Shown here in pieces: positions 24,548-32,727 of a stretch of DNA of 64,000 nucleotides (position 1 is its first letter; each line of letters begins with the position of its first letter). The position numbers and the translations under genes are program-made. Below the pieces are notes generated by a model, which did no database searches, was not told where the DNA came from, and saw only the letters and a list, made by a program, of their open reading frames with translations. Source of the DNA: Lachnospiraceae bacterium (GTDB lineage Bacteria; Bacillota; Clostridia; Lachnospirales; Lachnospiraceae); the NCBI GenBank assembly GCA_017446045.1, contig JAFSRP010000003.1, positions 1 through 64,000 of the forward strand, given 5' to 3'.

Positions 24548-25657
24548 TCAGGGGCGCAGGCTTCCGCAGTTAATGCAGAATTTGCCGGTATTGCTGGTTC
24601 CGCACATGGGGCACACCCAGGGTTTATCAGGCTGGCCTGCTGCCTGTGCGTTCTGGACAGCCGCCTGGGCATCATTACCCGCGGCCTTTGCATCATTGCC
24701 TGCTCCCTGTGGGTCCTTCCCTGCTGCGTATTGCTTTGCCGCCTCGGAGTTCATCTGGAACATCATGCTCATGCTGCCCGGCCAGCCCTGTACACCCGGA
24801 GCACAGTCGCTTGTGCTCCGATAGCCGATGCGGCCCGGAAGCGGCTGGGCGCCTTCGTTGCTTTCCATGCACTTTGCGGCCAGCTTTTCGAACAGCTTCA
24901 GCACGCCCTCCGGCTCCACGATAAACTGTTCCACGCGGCCCCTGACCGTGATCCACGCCTCCGGTTCCCAGTGCACGTGATAACCGTCCGCGGGATGGGC
25001 GATCAGCTGTGCCGCGGCAGCATTGACCTCCGGAAGGAGCGGCCCCGGCAGGTCATACGTATAATACTTGCCGCTGCAGTACAGCTTCAGCACGGGCTTT
25101 CCGCCCTCAAAGTACAGCGAGCTGCGGCAGTTGTCGGGCGGCGGGACCGGCAGTGCAGGCGGCTGGGGCGGAACGACCGCCTGCTCCACGATCGTTTCCA
25201 CGATGACATCACCCTTCATCGGTTCGGGCACCGGGTTCGTATAATGGTAGAAGTCGCGTGGATCCATGGGACCGGTGCATTTGGGCCTCAGCTCATCCAT
25301 CCACTTCTTCAGAAGCCCGGGATCGTCAAAGGGATAATGCCTGGCGCTGATCGTGACGCTCGCAACAGCCCCCGGACCGTCTGCATTGGGAATGACGAAC
25401 TGGTCTATCCCATCGATTCCATTATCCGGCCCGCAATGCTGCAGCACTTGCTTTAAAAAAGCTTCCGCGTCCGCATCACTGACAGCATAATGCTGTTCGC
25501 GGCCTTCCTCAAAAAACGTCAGGACGAACGAAGAGCCGTTGGTGTTCCAGAAACGGGTGTCCGAATTGATGGGGAATCCGCCCATTAAAGCGCTGTACGT
25601 CATGAATATGGCCCTGCTGCGCCATGCAATGTAGTTGTACTTTTTCCTGTCGATCAT
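24548..25657 (-). CDS. Hypothetical protein with C-terminal zinc ribbon
   Basis: The first 330 residues match no family I recognise. They include a proline-rich linker (VPPQPPALPVPPP, about 185-197) and an Ala/Asn/Gln-rich stretch (GAGNDAKAAGNDAQAAVQN) that looks like a repeat expansion. The C-terminus is a zinc ribbon, CPMC...CINCG. There is no signal peptide or membrane segment. The ribbon may mediate protein or nucleic-acid contacts. Confidence 0.7.
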   Translation of the reverse strand: MIDRKKYNYIAWRSRAIFMTYSALMGGFPINSDTRFWNTNGSSFVLTFFEEGREQHYAVSDADAEAFLKQVLQHCGPDNGIDGIDQFVIPNADGPGAVASVTISARHYPFDDPGLLKKWMDELRPKCTGPMDPRDFYHYTNPVPEPMKGDVIVETIVEQAVVPPQPPALPVPPPDNCRSSLYFEGGKPVLKLYCSGKYYTYDLPGPLLPEVNAAAAQLIAHPADGYHVHWEPEAWITVRGRVEQFIVEPEGVLKLFEKLAAKCMESNEGAQPLPGRIGYRSTSDCAPGVQGWPGSMSMMFQMNSEAAKQYAAGKDPQGAGNDAKAAGNDAQAAVQNAQAAGQPDKPWVCPMCGTSNTGKFCINCGSLRP

Positions 25658-25934
25658 AGCCTGCCTTCTCCGCTAATGCTCCTGCCCGTGCCATTCCTGA
25701 AACCGGCAGCTGTCATTCCGGCTGCCTTTAATGTGGGGCGATCATCCCTTACAAAGAGAATGCGCCATTATAAAGATCCTTACAAACCTGATTGCGCATC
25801 TCCCTTCCGTCTTTTGATATCCCCACCGGCCTCCATATCCGGATCCTGTACCTGCTGAGACTGATTATATCAGATTCTGCTCCCTGCCGGGAGCTTCTCT
25901 TAATAAATTCAGTTAAATCAGGCAATCAGAGGGT

Positions 25935-26258
25935 GTGGGATTTGATCCCGCATACGGAATTGACTCAAAAACAAGAATGTCGATCGGACTGGTCGTTGAG
26001 GAAGTGTCAACGAATATTTTTGAGCACAACCGTGATAGTAACGACCATTATGTGGATGTAAAAATCATCATCGCGAATTCCTCGGTTACCCTGAGGTTTC
26101 GCGATGATTGCCGTCCTTTTAATCCGAAAGAAAGAATTGCCATGCTGGATGACCGGGCGCCGGAGCATAACATTGGTCTGCGGATCATCAGCAAAAAGGC
26201 GAAGAGAATGCAGTACGTCAGCGTTTTCAATTTGAACAATTTCGTGATCACGCTATAG
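25935..26258 (+). pseudogene. C-terminal remnant of a GHKL-type ATPase (RsbW/anti-sigma-like)
   Basis: The frame encodes the N-box (LVVEEVSTNIFEHN), a G1-like DDCRPFNP and a G2-like APEHNIGLRIISK of the HATPase_c_2 fold. The helices and strand normally found before the N-box are missing, and no convincing ribosome site precedes the GTG or the internal ATG. A stop lies in frame 39 bases upstream. I read it as a decayed fragment of a serine-kinase or SpoIIE-associated ATPase. Positions 25658-25934 hold nothing recognisable. Confidence 0.6.
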
Positions 26259-26335
26259 CGTTGAAGAGGTCAAAAAGAAGGAGGAGATCTGCGAAAGAAT
26301 CAGAAAGGTCCTGTTTTCCCTTGCTGAGAGCGATT

Positions 26336-26370
26336 ATAAAAAAAGTGCCGGATACCGCCCGGTATCCGGC
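26336..26370 (-). terminator. Terminator after the small gene at 26379
   Basis: GCCGGATACC (26347-26356) pairs perfectly with GGTATCCGGC (26361-26370); seven T residues follow on the minus strand after CAC. Confidence 0.9.
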
Positions 26371-26378
26371 CCATCCCG

Positions 26379-26576
26379 TCATTTTCCGCAGTCGCGGATA
26401 TAAAACCTGGTCAGCCCGTCATGCGGGTTCTTCTTCAGGTATTCCACATAGGCTTCCGCGTCCTCGGGATACAGGAAGTCCGCGATCATGCGGTACTTCG
26501 GCTGCTCCGAGGTGCCTTCCGTATCCTTTGCGGCGTACACCTGGTACAAAAACAAAGCGTTGACTGACAGATCCAT
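26379..26576 (-). CDS. Small hypothetical protein
   Basis: This 65-residue soluble protein starts MDLSVNALFLYQVYAAKD and has an acidic/aromatic middle (FLYPEDAEAYVEYLKKNP). CAGGAGGG precedes the ATG at a good distance and a strong terminator follows, so it is likely expressed. No family recognised. Confidence 0.7.
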   Translation of the reverse strand: MDLSVNALFLYQVYAAKDTEGTSEQPKYRMIADFLYPEDAEAYVEYLKKNPHDGLTRFYIRDCGK

Positions 26577-26639
26577 AAATAAACCCTCCTGATGTTGATA
26601 TCTGTACGCGCGGCAGCCGGTCCGCTGCCGGCCTGCCGG

Positions 26640-27347
26640 CTACATGAACCGCTCTTTGGCCTTGAAAACGTTGCTGATGGCCTTGTAGTTTCCGAAAACG
26701 GTCAGCTTGTCCCCAGGTCTGAAAACAGTGTCGGCATTTGCGGCTTCGACATCCACGCCTTCCCGTTCCACCAGCATGACCATGATGTTGTGGTGCGTTT
26801 TGAGCCCGCTCTGCGCCAGGGTCTTTCCCTCCAGCTCGGGCGGCACTTCCTTCAGTGACACCTGCGCGATGGACTGCTTGCCTATGTAGTCCATCAGCAG
26901 GATCGTGTTGACGGAGTTGGGATGCATGATGCGCCCTGCCAGGTTCTCCAGAACGCGGTCGATCCGCTTGCGGATATACCTGGTCCGCAGCAGGAAAATG
27001 ATCACCGCCGCGATCCCGAGAGGAATCAGGAGACCGTAAAAATAGTTGTCGATCTGGGAGGCCTTCAGGGAGAGGAAGACGTTGACGAGCGCGGAAATGA
27101 TCGTCACGTTGAACGCATAACCGAACAGCATGGTGACCTGCGCGAGCTTTCTCCTGGCCTTGGAAGCGACCAGCATCTCGCTTTCACGGGTCGTAAAACC
27201 TGCCGCAGTCAGCAGGGAAAGGACCTGGAATCTTGCCTTGTCATCCGGCAGGCCCATGACCCGGAACATCATGGTAAATAATTCCATCATGATCCAGTAG
27301 ATCAGTATGGTGATTCCGAACAGTGAAATTGCGACGACCAGATGCAT
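26640..27347 (-). CDS. Membrane protein with C-terminal TrkA-C (RCK_C) domain
   Basis: Three membrane segments (near residues 4-22, 80-100, 103-122) are followed by a cytosolic TrkA-C domain at about 155-235 (AQVSLKEVPPELEGKTLAQSG, ADTVFRPGDKLTVFG). TrkA-C domains bind ligands such as cyclic di-nucleotides or nucleotides and gate ion transporters. No potassium-channel pore motif is seen, so the partner is unclear. GGAG precedes the ATG. It lies just upstream of the small gene at 26379. Confidence 0.8.
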   Translation of the reverse strand: MHLVVAISLFGITILIYWIMMELFTMMFRVMGLPDDKARFQVLSLLTAAGFTTRESEMLVASKARRKLAQVTMLFGYAFNVTIISALVNVFLSLKASQIDNYFYGLLIPLGIAAVIIFLLRTRYIRKRIDRVLENLAGRIMHPNSVNTILLMDYIGKQSIAQVSLKEVPPELEGKTLAQSGLKTHHNIMVMLVEREGVDVEAANADTVFRPGDKLTVFGNYKAISNVFKAKERFM

Positions 27348-27477
27348 ACGTCTTCTCCAGTAACAAACTGCTTCATGACCGGGCCGGAACCGGTCAACGA
27401 TTCGTTAAGTCCGGCTTTTTCCTATTATACATTCTTTGCGAAGGCCCTTCAAGCCTAACCGTCCGATTCGGAGGACG

Positions 27478-27512
27478 GAAAAGGCGGCACCGGGGCCGCC
27501 TTCTTCTTTTAC
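27478..27512. terminator. Bidirectional terminator
   Basis: AAGGCGGC (27481-27488) pairs with GCCGCCTT (27495-27502) around ACCGGG. TTCTTTT follows on one side and TTTTCC on the other. Confidence 0.75.
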
Positions 27513-27527
27513 GCTTCTTTATATGAT

Positions 27528-29360
27528 TCACGTAATGTTCCTGGTATTCCGGGCTTTCGACATCACGCCGATGCCTGCCAGCAGGATACACAGGGAAAAT
27601 GCCGAGATCAGCAGCGCTGTCTTAACGTCTGCCTCACTCATACCGGTCTGTTCCGTACCATTTTGGTCCCATCCGTTCATGAAGCCATCCGGAGGACCGC
27701 CTTGCATCATGTCTCCGTTGAAGGCGGGAGGAAACTGCATCTCTCCGTCTGCCGGAGGAAACTGCATTTCTCCGTCTGCCGGGGGATTGCCCGGAAATTC
27801 TCCGTCGAACTCTGGCATCTCCGGAATGCCGCCTTCAAAAGCCGGCATTTCTCCTTCAGACATCGGTGCGTCCGCATTTTCAGCCTCGTCTGCATTTTCC
27901 GCCATCGCTGCATCAGCTCCGGTTTCGTTCCGGTTGCCCTTGCCCCTGCCCGGGCGGAATCCGCCGGGTTCGAAACCTCCCATGGCCCCGAAACCGCCCA
28001 TGCCGCCGGAAACTGTACCAAGGTTGAGGGCAGTCTCGGTCATTTCGATCTCCACCGTCTCCTCCCCGGCGATAAGGACATAGCTTCCGCCCATTTCCAG
28101 CGCCGGATCGCTCAGGATCAGGGAAGAATAACTGCAGGGGATCTCTGCTTCCAGGATCACGTTTCCTTCCGTGTCTTCCAGCCGGACCGTCCCGCCGGCG
28201 GCATTCGTGGATGAGAAGCCGTACATCACTGAACACTGCGCGGACTCTGCGCTCATGGCCTCGGCCATGCCGCCGCTGCCTGCCGCGATCACGGTGCCGC
28301 CGTTGATATAACACTGGCTGCCGAATTCGCTGGCAAAATCGATCGCATTGTTTATGCCGTTGGCACTCACACTGACCAGCAACAGGCCGCCGTTGATCAC
28401 GATATCCCCGTTGGAATCCATGCCGTCCACATCCCGTCCGTTCTCACAGATCAGTGTGACTGTGCCGCCATTGATCGTGAGCAGCGGTTCCGCGCCTCCG
28501 GCATTGATACCGTCGTCCGTAAACCAAATCTCTATATTGCCTCCGTCGATGGTCACCTTCTCGGACTCCATGCCTTCGGCACAGCTTTCGATCAGGATCG
28601 TGCCGGATCCGACGGTCAGCTCGCCCTTATTCTCGTCATCGGATACCGTAATGCCATCGTCCCCGGCATTGATCGTAAGCTCCATCCCCGTGAAGCGCGC
28701 GCTCTCATTGACATGAATACCGTCTTCTTTTGCGCTGACCGTGATCGTTCCGCCGGTGATCCTGAAGTCATCGTTGCAGACGATGCCGTGCCTGTATCCG
28801 GCCGTGACCGACAGGGATCCGCTTCCGTTGATCGTAAGGTCATCCCTGGAAAACAGCGTACCGCGGATATTTGCCGCCTCCGCATCTTCCGAGTATTCTT
28901 CGCCGCTTTCGAGAACATTTTCCGTGCCCTCCGCAAGCGTCAGGATCACCTTTGTGGCTTCTTCGACATCCAGGGCAGCACTGTCTTCACAGCGGATCGT
29001 GACCCCGTTCAGCAGGATGCGGACCGTACCTTTCGTCTTGGATGTCTCATTGACGATCACACTCCCGTTTTCCAGCGTGCCTTCCAGGATATAATCGCCG
29101 CCCGCGTAGATGATGACATTACCGTCCTGCAGATAGGCGCCGGCCCCGTCGATCTCCGCCCCGTCGCCTGTCAGCGTGATCCTGGCGGCGCCGCCGGTGT
29201 CCCAGCTGTCATCAAGGTCTGCCTGCGTAAACATCGCGTTGCCGTCCGATACATACCTCTGCAGGCCGAAGGCTTCTCCATTCATAAAAAGAAGGGTGAT
29301 GACCAGGGCAGCGATCGCCGCGCATATGGCTATGAAATTGAAATGTTTGCTGGTTGACAT
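27528..29360 (-). CDS. Exported carbohydrate-binding-domain protein (DUF4353-like beta-helix)
   Basis: After a signal or anchor segment (FNFIAICAAIAALVITLLF) the protein has a repetitive beta-solenoid at about residues 60-450. Recurring elements are INGG(T/L)VxL, GDDGITV and EDGIHVNE, as in carbohydrate-binding DUF4353 proteins. A Gly/Glu/Pro-rich low-complexity tail contains two adjacent GEMQFPPA repeats, and a C-terminal membrane helix (ALLISAFSLCILLAGIGVM) closes it. I chose the ATG at 29360 because the signal follows directly. The DUF4956 and VTC genes upstream on the same strand make a recurrent neighbourhood. Likely a surface protein of that system. Confidence 0.82.
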   Translation of the reverse strand: MSTSKHFNFIAICAAIAALVITLLFMNGEAFGLQRYVSDGNAMFTQADLDDSWDTGGAARITLTGDGAEIDGAGAYLQDGNVIIYAGGDYILEGTLENGSVIVNETSKTKGTVRILLNGVTIRCEDSAALDVEEATKVILTLAEGTENVLESGEEYSEDAEAANIRGTLFSRDDLTINGSGSLSVTAGYRHGIVCNDDFRITGGTITVSAKEDGIHVNESARFTGMELTINAGDDGITVSDDENKGELTVGSGTILIESCAEGMESEKVTIDGGNIEIWFTDDGINAGGAEPLLTINGGTVTLICENGRDVDGMDSNGDIVINGGLLLVSVSANGINNAIDFASEFGSQCYINGGTVIAAGSGGMAEAMSAESAQCSVMYGFSSTNAAGGTVRLEDTEGNVILEAEIPCSYSSLILSDPALEMGGSYVLIAGEETVEIEMTETALNLGTVSGGMGGFGAMGGFEPGGFRPGRGKGNRNETGADAAMAENADEAENADAPMSEGEMPAFEGGIPEMPEFDGEFPGNPPADGEMQFPPADGEMQFPPAFNGDMMQGGPPDGFMNGWDQNGTEQTGMSEADVKTALLISAFSLCILLAGIGVMSKARNTRNIT

Positions 29361-29379
29361 AATGATCTTCTTTCTTAAT

Positions 29380-29531
29380 GGGATATGCGTCTCGTTTGCG
29401 CCTTGGCTTTGTGCAGCATGCGGCACCCATTCGCAATCCATTCTTGCTTGACACTGGGATACGCGTCTCGTACGCACTCCGTGCTCCCGATCCGCTCCAG
29501 CCATTCGGAATCCGCTCATTTTTCTGTGAAA
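29380..29531. repeat. Diverged tandem duplication, about 76-bp period
   Basis: GGGATATGCGTCTCGT (29380) recurs as GGGATACGCGTCTCGT (29456), and CCATTCGCAATCC recurs as CCATTCGGAATCC in register. Lies between the DUF4956 gene and the solenoid protein. Confidence 0.6.
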
Positions 29532-29611
29532 AATGGCTTCTTCCTCATGTCTGGCGGGCTTCATAAACATCCATCCGCATGTAAACATGCGCTTGACTGT
29601 TTATTCTGCCC

Positions 29612-30283
29612 TTATCCCATGTAGTCCCCGTTATAAGACACCAGCACCGCATCGGCGACGCCCGGCAGTTCGGTCAGTTCGTTGATGAAGTCCGTGTTGT
29701 CTTCCTTCAGGCGGATCGCCAGATTGAGTTCGACGGAGCCTCTGCGGGCTGTCTTGCTCTTGGTGACCGCCTTTTCAGTGTACTTTCCGACCATTTCCAC
29801 CGCGCGCTTTTCGCTTTCCGCGTCATCACAGTGAATGACCAGGATATAAGGATTGCGGTAAGCGCGGCGGTTCGAGAAGACCAGCAGCATGATGCCGATC
29901 ACGACGGAACCGATCACCGCGAGCGGGATCATGCCTGCTGCCAGTACGATGCCTGCCGCGATCGACCAGAACAGGAACGCAATGTCCAGCGGCTCCTTGA
30001 TCGCCGTACGGAAACGTACGATGGACAGGGCGCCGACCATACCGAGTGAAAGCACGACATTGCTGGAGATCGCAAGGATGACCAGGGCGGTGATCATGGT
30101 CATAGCGATCAGCGTCACCCCGAATCCGGAGGAGAACATGACCCCCGCATAGGTCTTTTTATAAACGTAAAAAATGTACAGTCCCAGGCAGAAGGACAGC
30201 ACCAGCGTCAGGACCATGTCGGTCACACCGACGGCTGTCACATTGTTTAAAAAGCTGGATTTGAATATGTCGTTGAATGTCAT
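29612..30283 (-). CDS. DUF4956 membrane protein
   Basis: Four membrane segments in the first 130 residues include the characteristic SLGMVGALSIVRFRTAIKEP. A cytosolic alpha/beta domain follows (PYILVIHCDDAESEKRAVEM, ending GVADAVLVSYNGDYMG). This is the DUF4956 arrangement. Family members are found beside VTC-domain polymerases, as here, but the biochemical role is not established to my knowledge. GAGGAGAG precedes the ATG. Confidence 0.88.
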   Translation of the reverse strand: MTFNDIFKSSFLNNVTAVGVTDMVLTLVLSFCLGLYIFYVYKKTYAGVMFSSGFGVTLIAMTMITALVILAISSNVVLSLGMVGALSIVRFRTAIKEPLDIAFLFWSIAAGIVLAAGMIPLAVIGSVVIGIMLLVFSNRRAYRNPYILVIHCDDAESEKRAVEMVGKYTEKAVTKSKTARRGSVELNLAIRLKEDNTDFINELTELPGVADAVLVSYNGDYMG

Positions 30284-30386
30284 GATGTATCTCTCCTCTT
30301 GATCTTCTGATCTGTCTTGTTTTCACTGCCGGGTACGTATTACCTTTGCCGGCATTGAAGGCTTCTACCTTTCTTTTGCTCCCGTA

Positions 30387-31112
30387 TCAGTCAAATGTAC
30401 GGCATGCCGCGTATTTGGAAAATGCTCCCTCGCGCCGGCCGTGGATCTGGACCACTTCCCGGATAATGTCCGGCAGAAAAGCATCCCACTTCACTTCCAG
30501 GATAATGCCGGTCCCGCCGGACATTTCCCGCTCCGTTCTCGGCCGCACTGCCGGGATCATGGGGCAGTCCGGATCCAGGAAATCCGTGCACCTGAGGCCT
30601 GTCCGTATGTCGTAATCAAAGGTCACGCGCACATTGCCCGGACCATAGATATACGGCTCCCTGGTGTAATCCACGATCGTCTGGGGCCTGAGTCCCTGGT
30701 CCCGCATTTTGATATACAGCTCACAGAGCAGGCTGCGCCGGTCTTCCTTAAGCATCTCATCCGCGATCCAGGCGATATCTCCGTCCGCGATCTTCTGTGC
30801 CTCCTGAGCGGTCAGGGGACAGCTGTATTTGGTCCCCAGTCCGTTGACCTTGCTTTTTTTCTCCAGGTGGATGAGCGAAGGATCCAGATTGTAGTAGCGG
30901 ATCCGGAATTTCTCACGCATATTGACGCCGTCGACCTTTTCGCGAAGCGCCTTGTCATAAAGATTATCGAAGTAAAGGCTCCGGATCAGGTAACGGCCTT
31001 TTTTCACGTGCGGATCCTGCTGTGCAACGGCCTGCAGGCCCTGCCGGATCGCGATCAGGTCGGACCGGGTGATCTCATGCTTCACTTCATGGCGGTAGTG
31101 TATGTCTCCCAT
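30387..31112 (-). CDS. VTC-domain polyphosphate polymerase
   Basis: VTC catalytic-domain motifs are complete: RHEVKHEI at the start, RYLIRSLYFDN, REKFRIRYYN, LEKKSKVNGLGTKYS, VDYTREPYI, VRVTFDYDI and ILEVKWDAFLP. The basic residues line the tunnel that in yeast Vtc4 makes polyphosphate from ATP. At 241 residues it is the stand-alone bacterial form without SPX or membrane domains, so DUF4956 may supply the membrane part (inference). It is first of a three-gene run to 27528. A hairpin (ACGCCTG / CAGGCGT, about 31150-31184) in its leader may affect expression. Confidence 0.88.
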   Translation of the reverse strand: MGDIHYRHEVKHEITRSDLIAIRQGLQAVAQQDPHVKKGRYLIRSLYFDNLYDKALREKVDGVNMREKFRIRYYNLDPSLIHLEKKSKVNGLGTKYSCPLTAQEAQKIADGDIAWIADEMLKEDRRSLLCELYIKMRDQGLRPQTIVDYTREPYIYGPGNVRVTFDYDIRTGLRCTDFLDPDCPMIPAVRPRTEREMSGGTGIILEVKWDAFLPDIIREVVQIHGRREGAFSKYAACRTFD

Positions 31113-31298
31113 GGATCTATACTCTTTCTTTGCAATAATAAGACGCCTGCCTTCCTTCTAATGGTAGGACAGGCGTTCTTTGTGAACGTCGATATTATCC
31201 TGTGAAAATGTGAACAATCTGTGATGGATCAGAGAAAATTGTGTGATTCTGTCTGCAGCAGGCTCTCTGACAGCTTTGTGTGCATTTTCAAAGCCCGA

Positions 31299-31327
31299 TT
31301 GACACCTCGTAATGTTTACTATATAAT
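31299..31327 (+). promoter_or_regulatory. Consensus sigma-A promoter of cysK
   Basis: TTGACA (31299-31304), 17 bases, TATAAT (31322-31327): a perfect consensus. The transcript should start near 31334, about 285 bases before cysK. Confidence 0.88.
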
Positions 31328-31358
31328 AGCATATACAATATCCGAGTAGGAGCAGCAT

Positions 31359-31457
31359 TTGAGCAGAAATTATGCAGCAAACTGTATCTGTTGTTGTCTG
31401 TGTGAGGATCACTTCACACTTATTTCTGCTGCGCTTTCTCTGCATCGGTACGAATAG
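31359..31457 (+). CDS. Cysteine-rich leader peptide of the cysK attenuator
   Basis: A TTG start at 31359 lies six bases after AGGAG (31348-31352). The 32-residue product is MSRNYAAN-CICCCLC-EDHF..., with Cys codons (all TGT) at positions 9, 11, 12, 13 and 15. The frame stops at 31457, 29 bases before the terminator. A 9-bp helix (31362-31370 with 31422-31430) spans the Cys codons. Stalling there would free GCTTTCT (31433-31439), which can pair with the terminator's 5' arm GGGAAGC. This is the design of an amino-acid-sensing attenuator. A competing ATG frame at 31371 lacks a ribosome site. Confidence 0.72.
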   Translation: MSRNYAANCICCCLCEDHFTLISAALSLHRYE

Positions 31458-31485
31458 TATTTCGAGTATTATTGCAGATTTCCGA

Positions 31486-31510
31486 GGGAAGCCGGCAGGC
31501 TTCCCTTTTT
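31486..31510 (+). terminator. Attenuator terminator in the cysK leader
   Basis: GGGAAGCC (31486-31493) pairs perfectly with GGCTTCCC (31498-31505) around GGCA, then TTTTT. It lies inside the leader, before cysK, so it must be conditional. Confidence 0.9.
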
Positions 31511-31618
31511 GATTGTATAAGCTCTGCGCAGATCGATGAGGGAAGCGGACACGGGAAACCGGTCCCGCCTGCTTTCTGAAGGACATTTTAGATGGGTCGA
31601 TACCACCCGGGAGGAAAC

Positions 31619-32548
31619 ATGAGAGGCTTATATCATTCCGTAGACCAGCTGATCGGCAATACACCGGTCATGATGCTGGACCGCATCGTACAGAAACTTG
31701 GACTGAAGGCAAATATTGCCGCAAAGCTGGAGTATCTCAATCCGGCAGGCTCCGCAAAGGACCGCATCGCGAAAGCGATGATCGACCGCGCGGAAGCCAA
31801 TGGAAGCCTGCTTCCCGGTGGTACGATCATTGAGCCCACCTCGGGCAACACCGGCATCGGCCTCTGCGCCGTCGGTGTCCCGCGGGGCTACCGTGTGATC
31901 ATCGTCATGCCGGAAGACATGTCCCTCGAACGGCGCAAGCTCATCAGAGCCTACGGCGGGGAGCTGGTCCTGACCAGCGCGCAGGGAAGCCTGCCCGAGG
32001 CGATCGCAAAGTCCGAAGAGCTCCACAGATCCATTCCCGGAAGCATCCTTGCCGGCCAGTTCATCAATCCCGGCAATCCCGATGTACACTACCGTACAAC
32101 AGGCAGGGAGCTCTGGGAGGATATGGATGGAAAGATCGATTACTTCGTAGCCGGCATGGGCACCGGCGGCACGGTCACCGGGATCGCGCGGTATCTCAAG
32201 GAGCAGGATCCCACGATAAAGGTCGCCGTCATGGAACCGGAACATGCCGCTGTCCTTGCAGGTGAGGAAAGCCTGCCGCATAAGATCCAGGGAGTCGGTG
32301 ACGGCTTCGTTCCGGACGTCATGGATCCTTCCCTGGTGGACGAACTGCTCAAAGTCAGCGATGATGAAGCGCTTCACTATGCCCGCCTTATTTCCTCTGC
32401 AGAAGGCCTCCTGGTCGGCATCTCATCGGGCGCATGCCTGGCAGCTGCCGTACAGCTCGCGAAGCGTCCCGAAAACGAAGGAAAGACCATCGCCACCGTC
32501 TTCATGGACAGCGGCATGCGGTATTTCTCCACCGAGCTTTTCGATTAG
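31619..32548 (+). CDS. cysK: Cysteine synthase (O-acetylserine sulfhydrylase)
   Basis: It makes cysteine from O-acetylserine and sulfide using PLP. The PLP lysine is K47 in NPAGSAKDRIAKAM. PTSGNTGIGL binds the substrate carboxylate, GTGGTVTG the cofactor phosphate, and KIQGVGDGFVPDV completes the family pattern. At 309 residues it has the standard length. GGGAGG precedes the ATG at 31619. It is the only gene of its transcript before a terminator, and its leader carries the Cys-codon attenuator, so it should be induced when charged tRNA-Cys is scarce. Confidence 0.95.
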   Translation: MRGLYHSVDQLIGNTPVMMLDRIVQKLGLKANIAAKLEYLNPAGSAKDRIAKAMIDRAEANGSLLPGGTIIEPTSGNTGIGLCAVGVPRGYRVIIVMPEDMSLERRKLIRAYGGELVLTSAQGSLPEAIAKSEELHRSIPGSILAGQFINPGNPDVHYRTTGRELWEDMDGKIDYFVAGMGTGGTVTGIARYLKEQDPTIKVAVMEPEHAAVLAGEESLPHKIQGVGDGFVPDVMDPSLVDELLKVSDDEALHYARLISSAEGLLVGISSGACLAAAVQLAKRPENEGKTIATVFMDSGMRYFSTELFD

Positions 32549-32619
32549 ACCCGATTTTTAAAATACCCTCCTTTCACCCGGACTCTGCCCGCCGCAGCCC
32601 GTCCGCGGTATATAACGCA

Positions 32620-32680
32620 GCAGCTGCCGCGGTCCCACAGGTGATGATCACTTCGGGACAGCGGCAGCTGCACTTTCTTT
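32620..32680 (+). terminator. Terminator after cysK
   Basis: GCAGCTGCCGC (32620-32630) pairs with GCGGCAGCTGC (32661-32671); TTTCTTT follows. The loop is long (30 bases) with a small inner stem. Confidence 0.7.
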
Positions 32681-32727
32681 ATTCACGTTATTTATTATGA
32701 GCTTCCCCCGTCGTGTGCTCTTTTCCA

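Noticed and set aside
31371-31511. ATG-started 46-codon frame in the cysK leader
   Set aside because: No ribosome site; the TTG frame has an ideal AGGAG spacing and the Cys run.
31330-31618. T-box or SAM riboswitch before cysK
   Set aside because: The GGGTGG-ACC core of T-boxes and the SAM-box core were not found.
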